Of a DNA stretch of 13,546 bases, positions 4,516 through 11,102 are shown in pieces. A program made the translations under genes and the position numbers. The notes beneath the pieces are model-generated. The model ran no database searches, had not been told where the DNA came from, and saw only the letters and a list, made by a program, of their open reading frames with translations. Each line of letters opens with the position of its first letter. The first letter of the stretch is position 1. Source of the stretch: an uncultured Lachnospiraceae bacterium (lineage in GTDB: Bacteria > Bacillota > Clostridia > Lachnospirales > Lachnospiraceae); contig CACZNY010000004.1 in assembly GCA_902782655.1 (NCBI GenBank), forward strand, positions 1 to 13,546, read 5' to 3'.

Positions 4516-7398
4516 TTATTCATCGGACTTGATCTCGCCGGTCTTTAAGATAAACTTGACAGAACCCTGCATATCATCACTTTTCCCTGAAAAAGTCTGG
4601 TATGATGCGCCTGTTTTTTGTATAGCATCAAGCCTGTCAAGCATGTCGGTCACGTTATCTCCGAAAATATCCATTAGCTTTTGTATACCCTCATCGTTAA
4701 ACTCTATCATGCCGTCATTAAGCTCTTCGGCTCCGTCAAGGAGCTCTCCCACACCGTCATCCAGCTCTTCCGCTCCGTCATCAAGATCCAGGACACCCTC
4801 ATCCAGATCTCCTGCTCCCTCATCCAGATCCTTTGCCCCGTCATTTAAGTCCACGGTGCCGTCGTAGAGCTTCACTCCGCCATCATCCAGATCTCTCATT
4901 CCCTTCCTCAGGTCTTCTGTACCGCGCCTAAGGTCATCTGTTCCGTCTGACAGGGTGTCGAGCCCGTCCATGAGCTTTCCCGCTCCTGCCGTAAGCCTTG
5001 AAAGGCTTTTTTTCGTTTCAGGCGAATCCAGGGTATCCGTGAGGCTCTTCATCCCCTGCGACACCACCCCCTTGACTACGGTATTGAGCAATGCCGTGGT
5101 AGCAGTATCCATATTCAGCGCACTCCTGACCTCAGGCTGAAGCGAGGCTATGACTGCAGCTGCCTGCACCTGCGTAGAGGGATCGCTCATCATCTGCCTC
5201 ATGACCTGATTTCTCATGGCATCATCAGGTATTGAAAGAAGCTGCTGCACAAGCTGCTCCGGCGTCATGGAAGAGCCCGGGTCGGAAGCCATATATCTGA
5301 TGGAGGTATAACTGTCATCAAGCATATTCATGGCCTGCAGCTCTTCTACAGCAGCCCATACGGAAGAAGCCGCCTTGGTGTTTATCTCATTTGCGCTGAC
5401 CAGAAGCTCCATAAGTTCCTCAGGGTCAGAGCCTTCATCATCTTCTTCAGGATAAAGGCTCCGGGCTTTTTCAGCAGTCAAAGTAAGAAGCTCCGTAAGC
5501 TCGTTAACAGATACGGACAGGGAATCAAGGGGCTCCGATATTTCCTCCAGAAGGTCTGTCACAAGCTCAATTGCTTCCATTCGCCCGGTAAGCTCATAGT
5601 ATTTTTGATAATATTCCCTGTAATACCCGCTGTAGCGCTCCTTAAGCCTCTCCTCAGGGCTGATTTCCTCTTCATCATCATTCCCGTTTCCGCTGACGCT
5701 TTCCGTATCATCAGTCCAGGACCCGGCATCGGGATCCGGTTCGCCAAGCTCTGAAAGCTCTTCCTCTGTCTTTTCTTTTTCTTCTTCCATTTCTTCAATC
5801 TTCTCTTCTATTATGGAAGAAAGACCCTGGGCTGCATCAAAGACCACCATTGCGTCAAGTGAAGCCTCAGATACGGAAGTCTTTATTTCCTCGCTTAAGC
5901 CTTCCCTTTCAGCTTCATCATCAGATAAGGAAGGCTTTGCGGCATTTTCTGAGATCACAGCCAGCAGAGCCTCTGCCTTTGCTGCCGCCCTGTCATTTGC
6001 GGCATTCATCGATACGAGCCTTGATGCAAGCTCGGCTCCGGTCTTATCATCAGCACTCATGGCAGGGGAAACCTGGCCTTCAAGATATTCCACGAGGCTG
6101 TTCAGTGTCCTTATATCCCCTGATTTGGAATTAAGCAGCGAAGCGACCTTTTTTACCCCTGCGTTCAGCTCCTTCGAGCCCTTATAGGCATCGCTTGCTC
6201 CGTCATCAAGCCTTCTGCTGCCCGAGTCGATCTTTTTCGTCCCGCCGTAGGCCCGGCATATCCCATCCCTCAGCTCTTCCGCTCCGTCCATGAGATCGGC
6301 GCTCCCGCTTAATATATCCTCGGTGCCGTCCTTTAAATCTCTGGTGCCGTCCTTAAGCTCGGAGGTGCCGTCCTTTAGCTCAGAGGTGCCGTCCTTTAGC
6401 TCATTCACCCCGTCCAGCAGATCAGAGGTTCCGTCTGTAAGATCCTTTGAAGCATCCGCGAGCTCGTCCATATCATCCTTGACAGCCCCGGTGTCTATAT
6501 TGTCGGTGAAGGAAACATCCTGAAGGACATCGGGCAAAGCTACAGTCAGGGTGGAATTCAGCTCGAAATCAGTGACATCGGCCGTTATCTCCACATGATC
6601 CGATATATCGAGATCCTCTGCCTTATCCTTCTTTACCTCGTCAAGATCCTCCTTGAATTCATCATATTTCAGGGACTTGTCAAGTCCAGGAAAAGCGTAG
6701 CCTATGACAACGGTATTATTACCTTCCGATATGATCCTCGCGTTTTCTACCGACACATTTGAAAAGGTTTCATTGGGAAGCAGCACACCCGTAAGCATTG
6801 TGAAGGGAATGCTTACATGCTCGCTCTTTCCGTCCACTTCTATGGTTGCATCGGTTTTGTTATCATAATCAAAGCGGATCCTTACCCTTCCGCTCTTACC
6901 TTTAAGCTCCTCCGGTTTTATCTCACTGCCGTTAAGATAATAGGTCACACGGACAGCCACCGGGGACTCGCTTACAGGGGTGCCCTGATAATAAATATCC
7001 TTCCCTCCGGCATTCCATATAAGGCTTCCGTCCTTTCCCTTCTTATACTCCTCATAGCCCTTGACGTTTTTTATATCCTTAAGCTCAGATCTGTCCTCTA
7101 TCTCGGGGCTTCCCTTCATATTCTTAAGCCATTCGCTCGCTATGATCTCTGTGGGATTTCCGCAGGGATCGGATATCACGAAAACCGTCTCTTCCTTATC
7201 ATATTCCCCGTCATCAACCTTTTTTACCCCGGCTACGGTTTCCACTATGTTTTCCATAGCCTCTTCCTTTTCGCTGTTTTTGTATTCCTCGGCATGTACC
7301 GTCACGGGGCGCGCAGCAAAGCCCGCAAGGCCGGCTCCCCCGGCCAGTATCGAGGCTATAAGCACCATGCATATACACTGTTTATGATATTTGTTCAT
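4516..7398 (-). CDS. Exported heptad-repeat stalk protein (YhgE/Pip/EsaA-like, no membrane anchor)
   Basis: This is a 960-residue exported protein of unknown precise function. An N-terminal signal peptide (basic start, hydrophobic 10-29, likely cleavage after VHA at about 36) precedes a beta-rich region (about 70-300). Then come 14 uninterrupted LxDG heptads (317-414), a variable central domain (about 415-798) and a second block of exactly 14 heptads (799-896). It ends QGSVKFILKTGEIKSDE. The centre contains an acidic Glu/Lys coiled coil (about 528-550), a Ser/Asp/Gly-rich linker and a tyrosine cluster (GYYREYYQKYYE, 591-602). The heptads match the xxxLxxG repeats of YhgE/Pip, EsaA/YueB and some MMPL proteins, but the C-terminal ABC-2-type membrane domain of YhgE/Pip is absent. 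The ATG at 7398 has AGGAG ten bases upstream. It is divergent from tetR and near an MMPL gene. I infer an extracellular partner of the MMPL protein; an adhesin or phage-receptor-like surface protein is an alternative. Confidence 0.8.
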   Translation of the reverse strand: MNKYHKQCICMVLIASILAGGAGLAGFAARPVTVHAEEYKNSEKEEAMENIVETVAGVKKVDDGEYDKEETVFVISDPCGNPTEIIASEWLKNMKGSPEIEDRSELKDIKNVKGYEEYKKGKDGSLIWNAGGKDIYYQGTPVSESPVAVRVTYYLNGSEIKPEELKGKSGRVRIRFDYDNKTDATIEVDGKSEHVSIPFTMLTGVLLPNETFSNVSVENARIISEGNNTVVIGYAFPGLDKSLKYDEFKEDLDEVKKDKAEDLDISDHVEITADVTDFELNSTLTVALPDVLQDVSFTDNIDTGAVKDDMDELADASKDLTDGTSDLLDGVNELKDGTSELKDGTSELKDGTRDLKDGTEDILSGSADLMDGAEELRDGICRAYGGTKKIDSGSRRLDDGASDAYKGSKELNAGVKKVASLLNSKSGDIRTLNSLVEYLEGQVSPAMSADDKTGAELASRLVSMNAANDRAAAKAEALLAVISENAAKPSLSDDEAEREGLSEEIKTSVSEASLDAMVVFDAAQGLSSIIEEKIEEMEEEKEKTEEELSELGEPDPDAGSWTDDTESVSGNGNDDEEEISPEERLKERYSGYYREYYQKYYELTGRMEAIELVTDLLEEISEPLDSLSVSVNELTELLTLTAEKARSLYPEEDDEGSDPEELMELLVSANEINTKAASSVWAAVEELQAMNMLDDSYTSIRYMASDPGSSMTPEQLVQQLLSIPDDAMRNQVMRQMMSDPSTQVQAAAVIASLQPEVRSALNMDTATTALLNTVVKGVVSQGMKSLTDTLDSPETKKSLSRLTAGAGKLMDGLDTLSDGTDDLRRGTEDLRKGMRDLDDGGVKLYDGTVDLNDGAKDLDEGAGDLDEGVLDLDDGAEELDDGVGELLDGAEELNDGMIEFNDEGIQKLMDIFGDNVTDMLDRLDAIQKTGASYQTFSGKSDDMQGSVKFILKTGEIKSDE
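4711..5004 (-). repeat. Heptad block 2 (14 x 21 nt, diverged)
   Basis: Fourteen in-register seven-codon units, each ending in Gly, encode residues 799-896 of the heptad-repeat protein (for example DDLRRGT, DLDEGAG, ELDDGVG). The units differ at the DNA level, so the repeat is old or maintained by protein-level selection. One eight-residue unit ending at residue 904 follows. Confidence 0.85.
6157..6450 (-). repeat. Heptad block 1 (14 x 21 nt, with near-identical core units)
   Basis: Fourteen in-register units encode residues 317-414, with Gly at 323, 330 and every seventh residue to 414. Within the block, 6320-6403 holds four successive 21-nt units. The last two (6362-6382 and 6383-6403) are identical, and the others differ at a few bases. 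This homogeneity points to recent slippage or unequal exchange. Confidence 0.88.
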
Positions 7399-7417
7399 TA
7401 TGATCCGGCTCCTAAGG

Positions 7418-7446
7418 TTGATTTGGGAGAAGTAATAAAATACAAT
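7418..7446 (+). promoter_or_regulatory. Probable tetR promoter
   Basis: On the plus strand TTGATT (7418-7423) is followed after exactly 17 bases by TACAAT (7441-7446). The predicted start near 7453 gives a leader of about 100 bases containing the GC-rich palindrome and the TetR-type dyad. A second weak -10 (TATTAT, 7533-7538) lies just before the gene and could give a nearly leaderless message. A promoter for the divergent heptad-repeat gene must also lie in 7399-7555, but I see no convincing match. Confidence 0.5.
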
Positions 7447-7478
7447 AAGCAGGAAATATTACGGTCAGTCCGCGGTCC

Positions 7479-7491
7479 CGGGATAATCCCG
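7479..7491. promoter_or_regulatory. GC-rich 13-bp palindrome in the divergent intergenic region
   Basis: CGGGAT-A-ATCCCG is a perfect odd palindrome inside a short GC-rich island of an otherwise AT-rich 157-bp gap. As RNA it would form a 5-bp stem with a 3-nt loop, with no U-tract. It could be a second operator or a leader hairpin. Confidence 0.35.
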
Positions 7492-7497
7492 AAGCCC

Positions 7498-7518
7498 AAT
7501 ATGACCAAGAGTCATTTT
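7498..7518. promoter_or_regulatory. Candidate TetR operator between tetR and the heptad-repeat gene
   Basis: The core ATGAC-CAAGA-GTCAT is a perfect dyad with 5-bp arms (7501-7515); the flanks extend it to 21 bp with one further arm mismatch. A 21-bp stretch at 11057-11077, over the MMPL promoter, is identical at 17 positions. Such a dyad beside a divergent tetR-family gene is typical of an autoregulatory operator. Confidence 0.6.
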
Positions 7519-7555
7519 TTATTTACGCCGGATATTATGGCACAAGTTAAGCATT

Positions 7556-8170
7556 ATGTCAAAGATCGAACAGAATAAAAATCATAAACGCACGGCTTTA
7601 TTGAACACGGCCTTTGAGCTTTTTATCAGCAAGGGCTTAAACAGGACCTCCATTTCGGATATAGTGGAAAGAGCCGGGGTGGCCAAGGGCACTTTTTATC
7701 TTTATTTCAAGGATAAATACGACATTCACAACAGGCTGATAGCCAGAAAGACAGCCGCCATCTTCCGTCAGGCGGCCGATGAGCTTGAAAGCCGTGGCGA
7801 CATCAACAGTGTTGAAGATAAGATAATCTTCATGGCAGACTTCGTAATAGATTTTCTCAACAGGGACAAGACCCTGCTGACCTTCATATCAAAGAATCTC
7901 AGCTGGGGTATATTCAAAAATGTGCTGATAAGCAGCAAGGAAGAGACAGATATTGACTTCAGGGAGGTCTTCCTTAAGCTTTTTGAAAGCTCGGAGGTGG
8001 CCTACAAAAACCCTGAAGTGCTTATCTTTATGATAATAGAATTCGTAAGCTCCACCACCTATTCCTCCGTGCTCTACTCAGAGCCCCTCGGAATAGATGA
8101 GCTGAAGCCCTACATCGATACCTCCATCCGTCAGATAATCAGAGGACAGGAGGTCAGTTCGCAGCTGTAA
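7556..8170 (+). CDS. TetR/AcrR-family transcriptional regulator
   Basis: A 204-residue one-component regulator and the only plus-strand gene in the window. The N-terminal helix-turn-helix is clear: KRTALLNTAFELFISKGLNR (11-30) followed by TSISDIVERAGVAKGTFYLY (31-50) and FKDKYDI. The C-terminal part (about 65-204) is an all-helical ligand-binding and dimerisation domain whose effector cannot be read from sequence. The ATG at 7556 suits the family's N-terminus, but no good Shine-Dalgarno sequence precedes it; another ATG at 7537 is out of frame. It is divergent from the heptad-repeat gene and convergent with the beta-helix gene, overlapping it by 17 bp. The shared dyads at 7498-7518 and 11057-11077 make it the likely repressor of both flanking units. 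Confidence 0.92.
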   Translation: MSKIEQNKNHKRTALLNTAFELFISKGLNRTSISDIVERAGVAKGTFYLYFKDKYDIHNRLIARKTAAIFRQAADELESRGDINSVEDKIIFMADFVIDFLNRDKTLLTFISKNLSWGIFKNVLISSKEETDIDFREVFLKLFESSEVAYKNPEVLIFMIIEFVSSTTYSSVLYSEPLGIDELKPYIDTSIRQIIRGQEVSSQL

Positions 8171-8927
8171 GCTTTACGCTTTCAGCCCTCTTTGAGCCGT
8201 TCATGACATAGTATCTGTCATTATCCTCTCCCGGCGTACCGCCGCTTACTCCCGTAAACTGCATTCCGGTCTTTGCCTTAAGAGCCGCCTTTCCTCCTGA
8301 TGCCTCCACATTGCTGAAGGCTATCCCCATTGCATCACCTGATGAAACAATGCCGTAGGTAGCGCCGGTGGCTTTGATATTTGAGCCCTGTATGAAAATG
8401 CTCTTACCGCCTCTTATCCCCGCAGAGGTCCTGGCATTTGAAGAGCCCTGGCTTACAATATTGGAGCCGGTTATCTTCAATGCCTTTCTGGCTGATATAC
8501 CCGCACAGATATCTGTTTCAGCCGCTGACTGTGCCGAGGCATTTATAGTCACCCCGCTTATGGTCAGCTCCTTTTTCCCCACAATGCAGTAGCAGGTATC
8601 GTGGATCGTTACCCCGTTTACGAGATTAAGGACTCCTCCGCCTGTGATCGTCAGTGCTCCCTGTCCTATGAGTATCCCTGTCTCGTCATAAGGCTCACCA
8701 AGGCTTAAGTTATTTGTGCCATTCACCAGCACGGTGGAATTCTTGGGCAGCCTTATCTGTCCGCTGAAGGTGCAGTTATTCAAAGCCAGAGTCTTTCCGT
8801 CCCAGGTCATGCCAGCCCCGCTGTAGACCTCATCATCCTTAAGCTGCAGCCTCGTTCCGGCAAATACCGGTGTTGCAAAGCATATGACCATTATAAATAC
8901 CGCAGCCAGTGTACCTCTAACTTTCAT
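8154..8927 (-). CDS. Small secreted beta-helix-like protein of unknown function
   Basis: I do not recognise a named family. The 257-residue product has a clear signal peptide (hydrophobic 6-22, likely cleavage after VFA at 23). The mature part is rich in Gly, Ser, Thr, Asn and Val, with repeated short strands such as LTITGGGVLNL (92-102), LTISGVTINAS (121-131), LKITGSNIVSQ (150-160) and IFIQGSNIKATG (177-188). This rung pattern suggests a right-handed beta-helix like some carbohydrate-binding or polysaccharide-associated surface proteins; no catalytic motif is evident. Its ATG lies four bases after the MMPL stop and its ribosome binding site (AAGGAGG) is inside the last MMPL codons, so the two are almost certainly cotranscribed and perhaps translationally coupled. 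Its 3' end overlaps tetR. A link to the transporter, as partner or cargo, is inferred from position only. Confidence 0.8.
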   Translation of the reverse strand: MKVRGTLAAVFIMVICFATPVFAGTRLQLKDDEVYSGAGMTWDGKTLALNNCTFSGQIRLPKNSTVLVNGTNNLSLGEPYDETGILIGQGALTITGGGVLNLVNGVTIHDTCYCIVGKKELTISGVTINASAQSAAETDICAGISARKALKITGSNIVSQGSSNARTSAGIRGGKSIFIQGSNIKATGATYGIVSSGDAMGIAFSNVEASGGKAALKAKTGMQFTGVSGGTPGEDNDRYYVMNGSKRAESVKLTAAN

Positions 8928-8931
8928 TTTA

Positions 8932-11007
8932 TCAAGCCTCCTTTTTTTTATGAAATCCCATAGTAGTTCTTATGATGACCGGATCAAAAACCAAAAGCAT
9001 TGCGGGCAGTATGAATATGACTGATATCATGCTGATAAGAGCCCCTCTTGAAAGCAGTGTGCAGATGGAGCCTATCATATCCACCTGGGAGTAAGCCGAT
9101 ACGCCGAAGGTTGCTACGAAGAAGCTGAAGCCGCTGGTTATGATCGAAAGCATGCTGGCCTTGTGAGCCTTGCCCACCGCCTCCCATTTATCCCTGCCAT
9201 CAAGCCTCCTCGTAAGATAGTGATTGGTCATAAGTATGGCATAGTCCACCGTCGCCCCGAGCTGGATTGTACCAATCACTATGCTTGCCACGAAGGGAAG
9301 GCTCTTGCCCTGATAGTAGGGAAATGCCATGTTTACGTTAATGGCAAACTCGATCACAAGGACAAGGATGGCAGGGAGCGATATCGATTTGAAGGTAAAA
9401 AGAATGATTATGAATATCGCCGCCACCGAAAGGAAGTTCACCTTCTTCAGATCCACATCAGTGGTATCCTGCAGATCCTTCATCATCGGAGCCTCTCCTA
9501 TCACCATAGCCGAGGGATCATGCTTTTTTACTATCTCATTTATCTTAGCAAGCTGTGCATTTACTTCATCAGTGGCTGATACATACTCTGAGCAGACAAA
9601 GGCAAGCTCATGCTCATCCCCCTGAAGCATTTCCTTTAAGCTGTCGGATATCATTGACTCGGGTATCATGGGACCCACGACCGATCTCAGTCCCAGCGCC
9701 CATTTGACGCCGTCCACCCCTTCCACTTCATCTACCATCTCACTCTTGGTCCTGGAGTCAAGATCCTTATCCATCATTATAATGTGCATGCAGTTCATCT
9801 CGAAGGTCTCTTCCAGCTTGTCGTTGGCAATATTGCTAAGGATAGTTTTGGGAAGGGACTGCGCTATATTGTAATAAACCTTAACATGATTACTGCCGTA
9901 AAGAGCAGGCAGGCACAGCACAATGAAGATAAGTATGGAGGCTCTGTAATGCTTCGTGATAAAGGCTGAGGGCTTATCAAGGCTCTTTATAAGCGGCCTG
10001 TGCTTTGTCTTTTCTATAGCCCTGTCAAAGATCAGTATCATTGAAGGCAGGATGGTGACGCAGGTCGCCACTCCTATCAGCACTCCCTTGGACATGACTA
10101 CGCCTATATCGCCTCCCAGCGCAAAGGTCATGACACAGAGAGTAAGGAAGCCTGCCACCGTGGTTATTGAGCTTGACAGCACTGATACGAAGGTATTGGA
10201 TATCGCGGCTCCCATGGCCTTAAATCTGTCATCCGGGATCTTCCTTTTCTGGGTCTCATAGCTTTCCAGCAGAAAGATCGAATAGTCCATGGTGACCGCA
10301 AGCTGCATAACTGCGGTAAGAGCCTGGGTGACATAGGAGATCTCTCCAAGGAAGATATTGCTTCCAAGATTATAAAGTATTGATATACCGATGCTTAGCA
10401 GGAAAAAGAGAGGCACAATGAAGGATTCTGTGGTAAGCTCCAGCACAAGGAAGGAAAGCACGGCCGCTATGACCACATATACAGGAAGCTCCTTCATGCA
10501 AAGATCCGCTATATCGGTTACTATGCCTGTCATACCGGAGACAAAGCATTTCTCACCCACTATCCGCCTCATCTCCTTGACCGCCTCCATGGAATTATCA
10601 GATGAGGTGGTATCGTCAAGAAAGGCAATAAGCAGAGTGGAATCCCCCCTGACCAGGCCGTCCTTAAGCCTTTTGGGAAGAAGCTCGATAGGAATGGAAA
10701 GATCCACCAGGCTTCCATGCCAGAGCACCTTCTCCACATGGTCTATCTCATCTATCCTGTCAGCCAGATCACCTATATCCCTGTCATCCATCCCCTCCAC
10801 TATTATCATGGTAAAGGCTCCCATGCCGAATTCATCAACCATGATATCCTGACCGGCTATAGTTTCAAGGGAGTTTGGGAGATAACAAAGAATATCATAA
10901 TTTACCCTGGTACCAATAAATCCCAGGACTGAGGGTATGATCAAAAGCCCGCCTATAAGCAGGATAAAATATCTGGATCTTGCGATCAGCTCTCCGATCT
11001 TTGTCAT
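8932..11007 (-). CDS. MMPL/RND-superfamily membrane transporter
   Basis: A 691-residue inner-membrane protein with the 12-helix RND layout: one helix near 14-31, an extracytoplasmic domain, five helices (about 175-327), then the same order again (helix about 355-371, second extracytoplasmic domain, five helices about 523-676). MMPL/RND proteins use the proton gradient to move lipids, hydrophobic compounds or peptides. The Asp-Tyr pairs of MmpL3-type proton relays are present in helices 4 and 10: D241-Y242 (MDYSIFLLESY) and D588-Y589 (VDYAILMTNHY). The open frame extends to 11070, but that ATG lies upstream of the predicted transcription start, whereas GGAGGGGGTT immediately precedes the ATG at 11007. 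No LxxG heptads lie in its loops, unlike some Firmicutes MMPL proteins. It has its own promoter after dprA. The substrate cannot be predicted. Confidence 0.93.
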   Translation of the reverse strand: MTKIGELIARSRYFILLIGGLLIIPSVLGFIGTRVNYDILCYLPNSLETIAGQDIMVDEFGMGAFTMIIVEGMDDRDIGDLADRIDEIDHVEKVLWHGSLVDLSIPIELLPKRLKDGLVRGDSTLLIAFLDDTTSSDNSMEAVKEMRRIVGEKCFVSGMTGIVTDIADLCMKELPVYVVIAAVLSFLVLELTTESFIVPLFFLLSIGISILYNLGSNIFLGEISYVTQALTAVMQLAVTMDYSIFLLESYETQKRKIPDDRFKAMGAAISNTFVSVLSSSITTVAGFLTLCVMTFALGGDIGVVMSKGVLIGVATCVTILPSMILIFDRAIEKTKHRPLIKSLDKPSAFITKHYRASILIFIVLCLPALYGSNHVKVYYNIAQSLPKTILSNIANDKLEETFEMNCMHIIMMDKDLDSRTKSEMVDEVEGVDGVKWALGLRSVVGPMIPESMISDSLKEMLQGDEHELAFVCSEYVSATDEVNAQLAKINEIVKKHDPSAMVIGEAPMMKDLQDTTDVDLKKVNFLSVAAIFIIILFTFKSISLPAILVLVIEFAINVNMAFPYYQGKSLPFVASIVIGTIQLGATVDYAILMTNHYLTRRLDGRDKWEAVGKAHKASMLSIITSGFSFFVATFGVSAYSQVDMIGSICTLLSRGALISMISVIFILPAMLLVFDPVIIRTTMGFHKKKEA

Positions 11008-11056
11008 AACCCCCTCCGAAGTCAATCGTTCTTCGGGCCCTTGAACAGCCCCGGCA

Positions 11057-11077
11057 AAAATGACCGACATTCATTTT
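11057..11077. promoter_or_regulatory. Candidate TetR operator over the MMPL promoter
   Basis: Arms AAAATGA and TCATTTT (7 bp, perfect) flank a seven-base spacer. The 21 bp match the dyad at 7498-7518 at 17 positions. The site overlaps the predicted -10 (11073-11078) and transcription start (about 11066), which is the classic place for a repressor. Confidence 0.6.
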
Positions 11078-11101
11078 CTTACTAAAAGAAGGTGATGTCA
11101 A
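11073..11101 (-). promoter_or_regulatory. Promoter of the MMPL/beta-helix unit
   Basis: On the minus strand a perfect TTGACA (11096-11101) is followed after 17 bases by GAAAAT (11073-11078). The -35 begins one base beyond the dprA stop codon. The predicted start near 11066 leaves about 60 bases of leader before the ATG at 11007. Confidence 0.65.
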
Positions 11102-11102
11102 G

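Noticed and set aside
4529..4867. Ser/Pro-rich plus-strand open frame opposite heptad block 2
   Set aside because: Its SSRSPAP-type repeats are the reverse complement of the LxDG codons.
6817..7578. 253-codon plus-strand open frame opposite the start of the heptad-repeat gene
   Set aside because: It covers the signal peptide gene region and the divergent intergenic gap, overlaps tetR out of frame and resembles no known protein.
11008..11070. Longer MMPL start at 11070
   Set aside because: That ATG lies two bases after the predicted -10 and has no ribosome binding site; 11007 has GGAGGGGG directly upstream.
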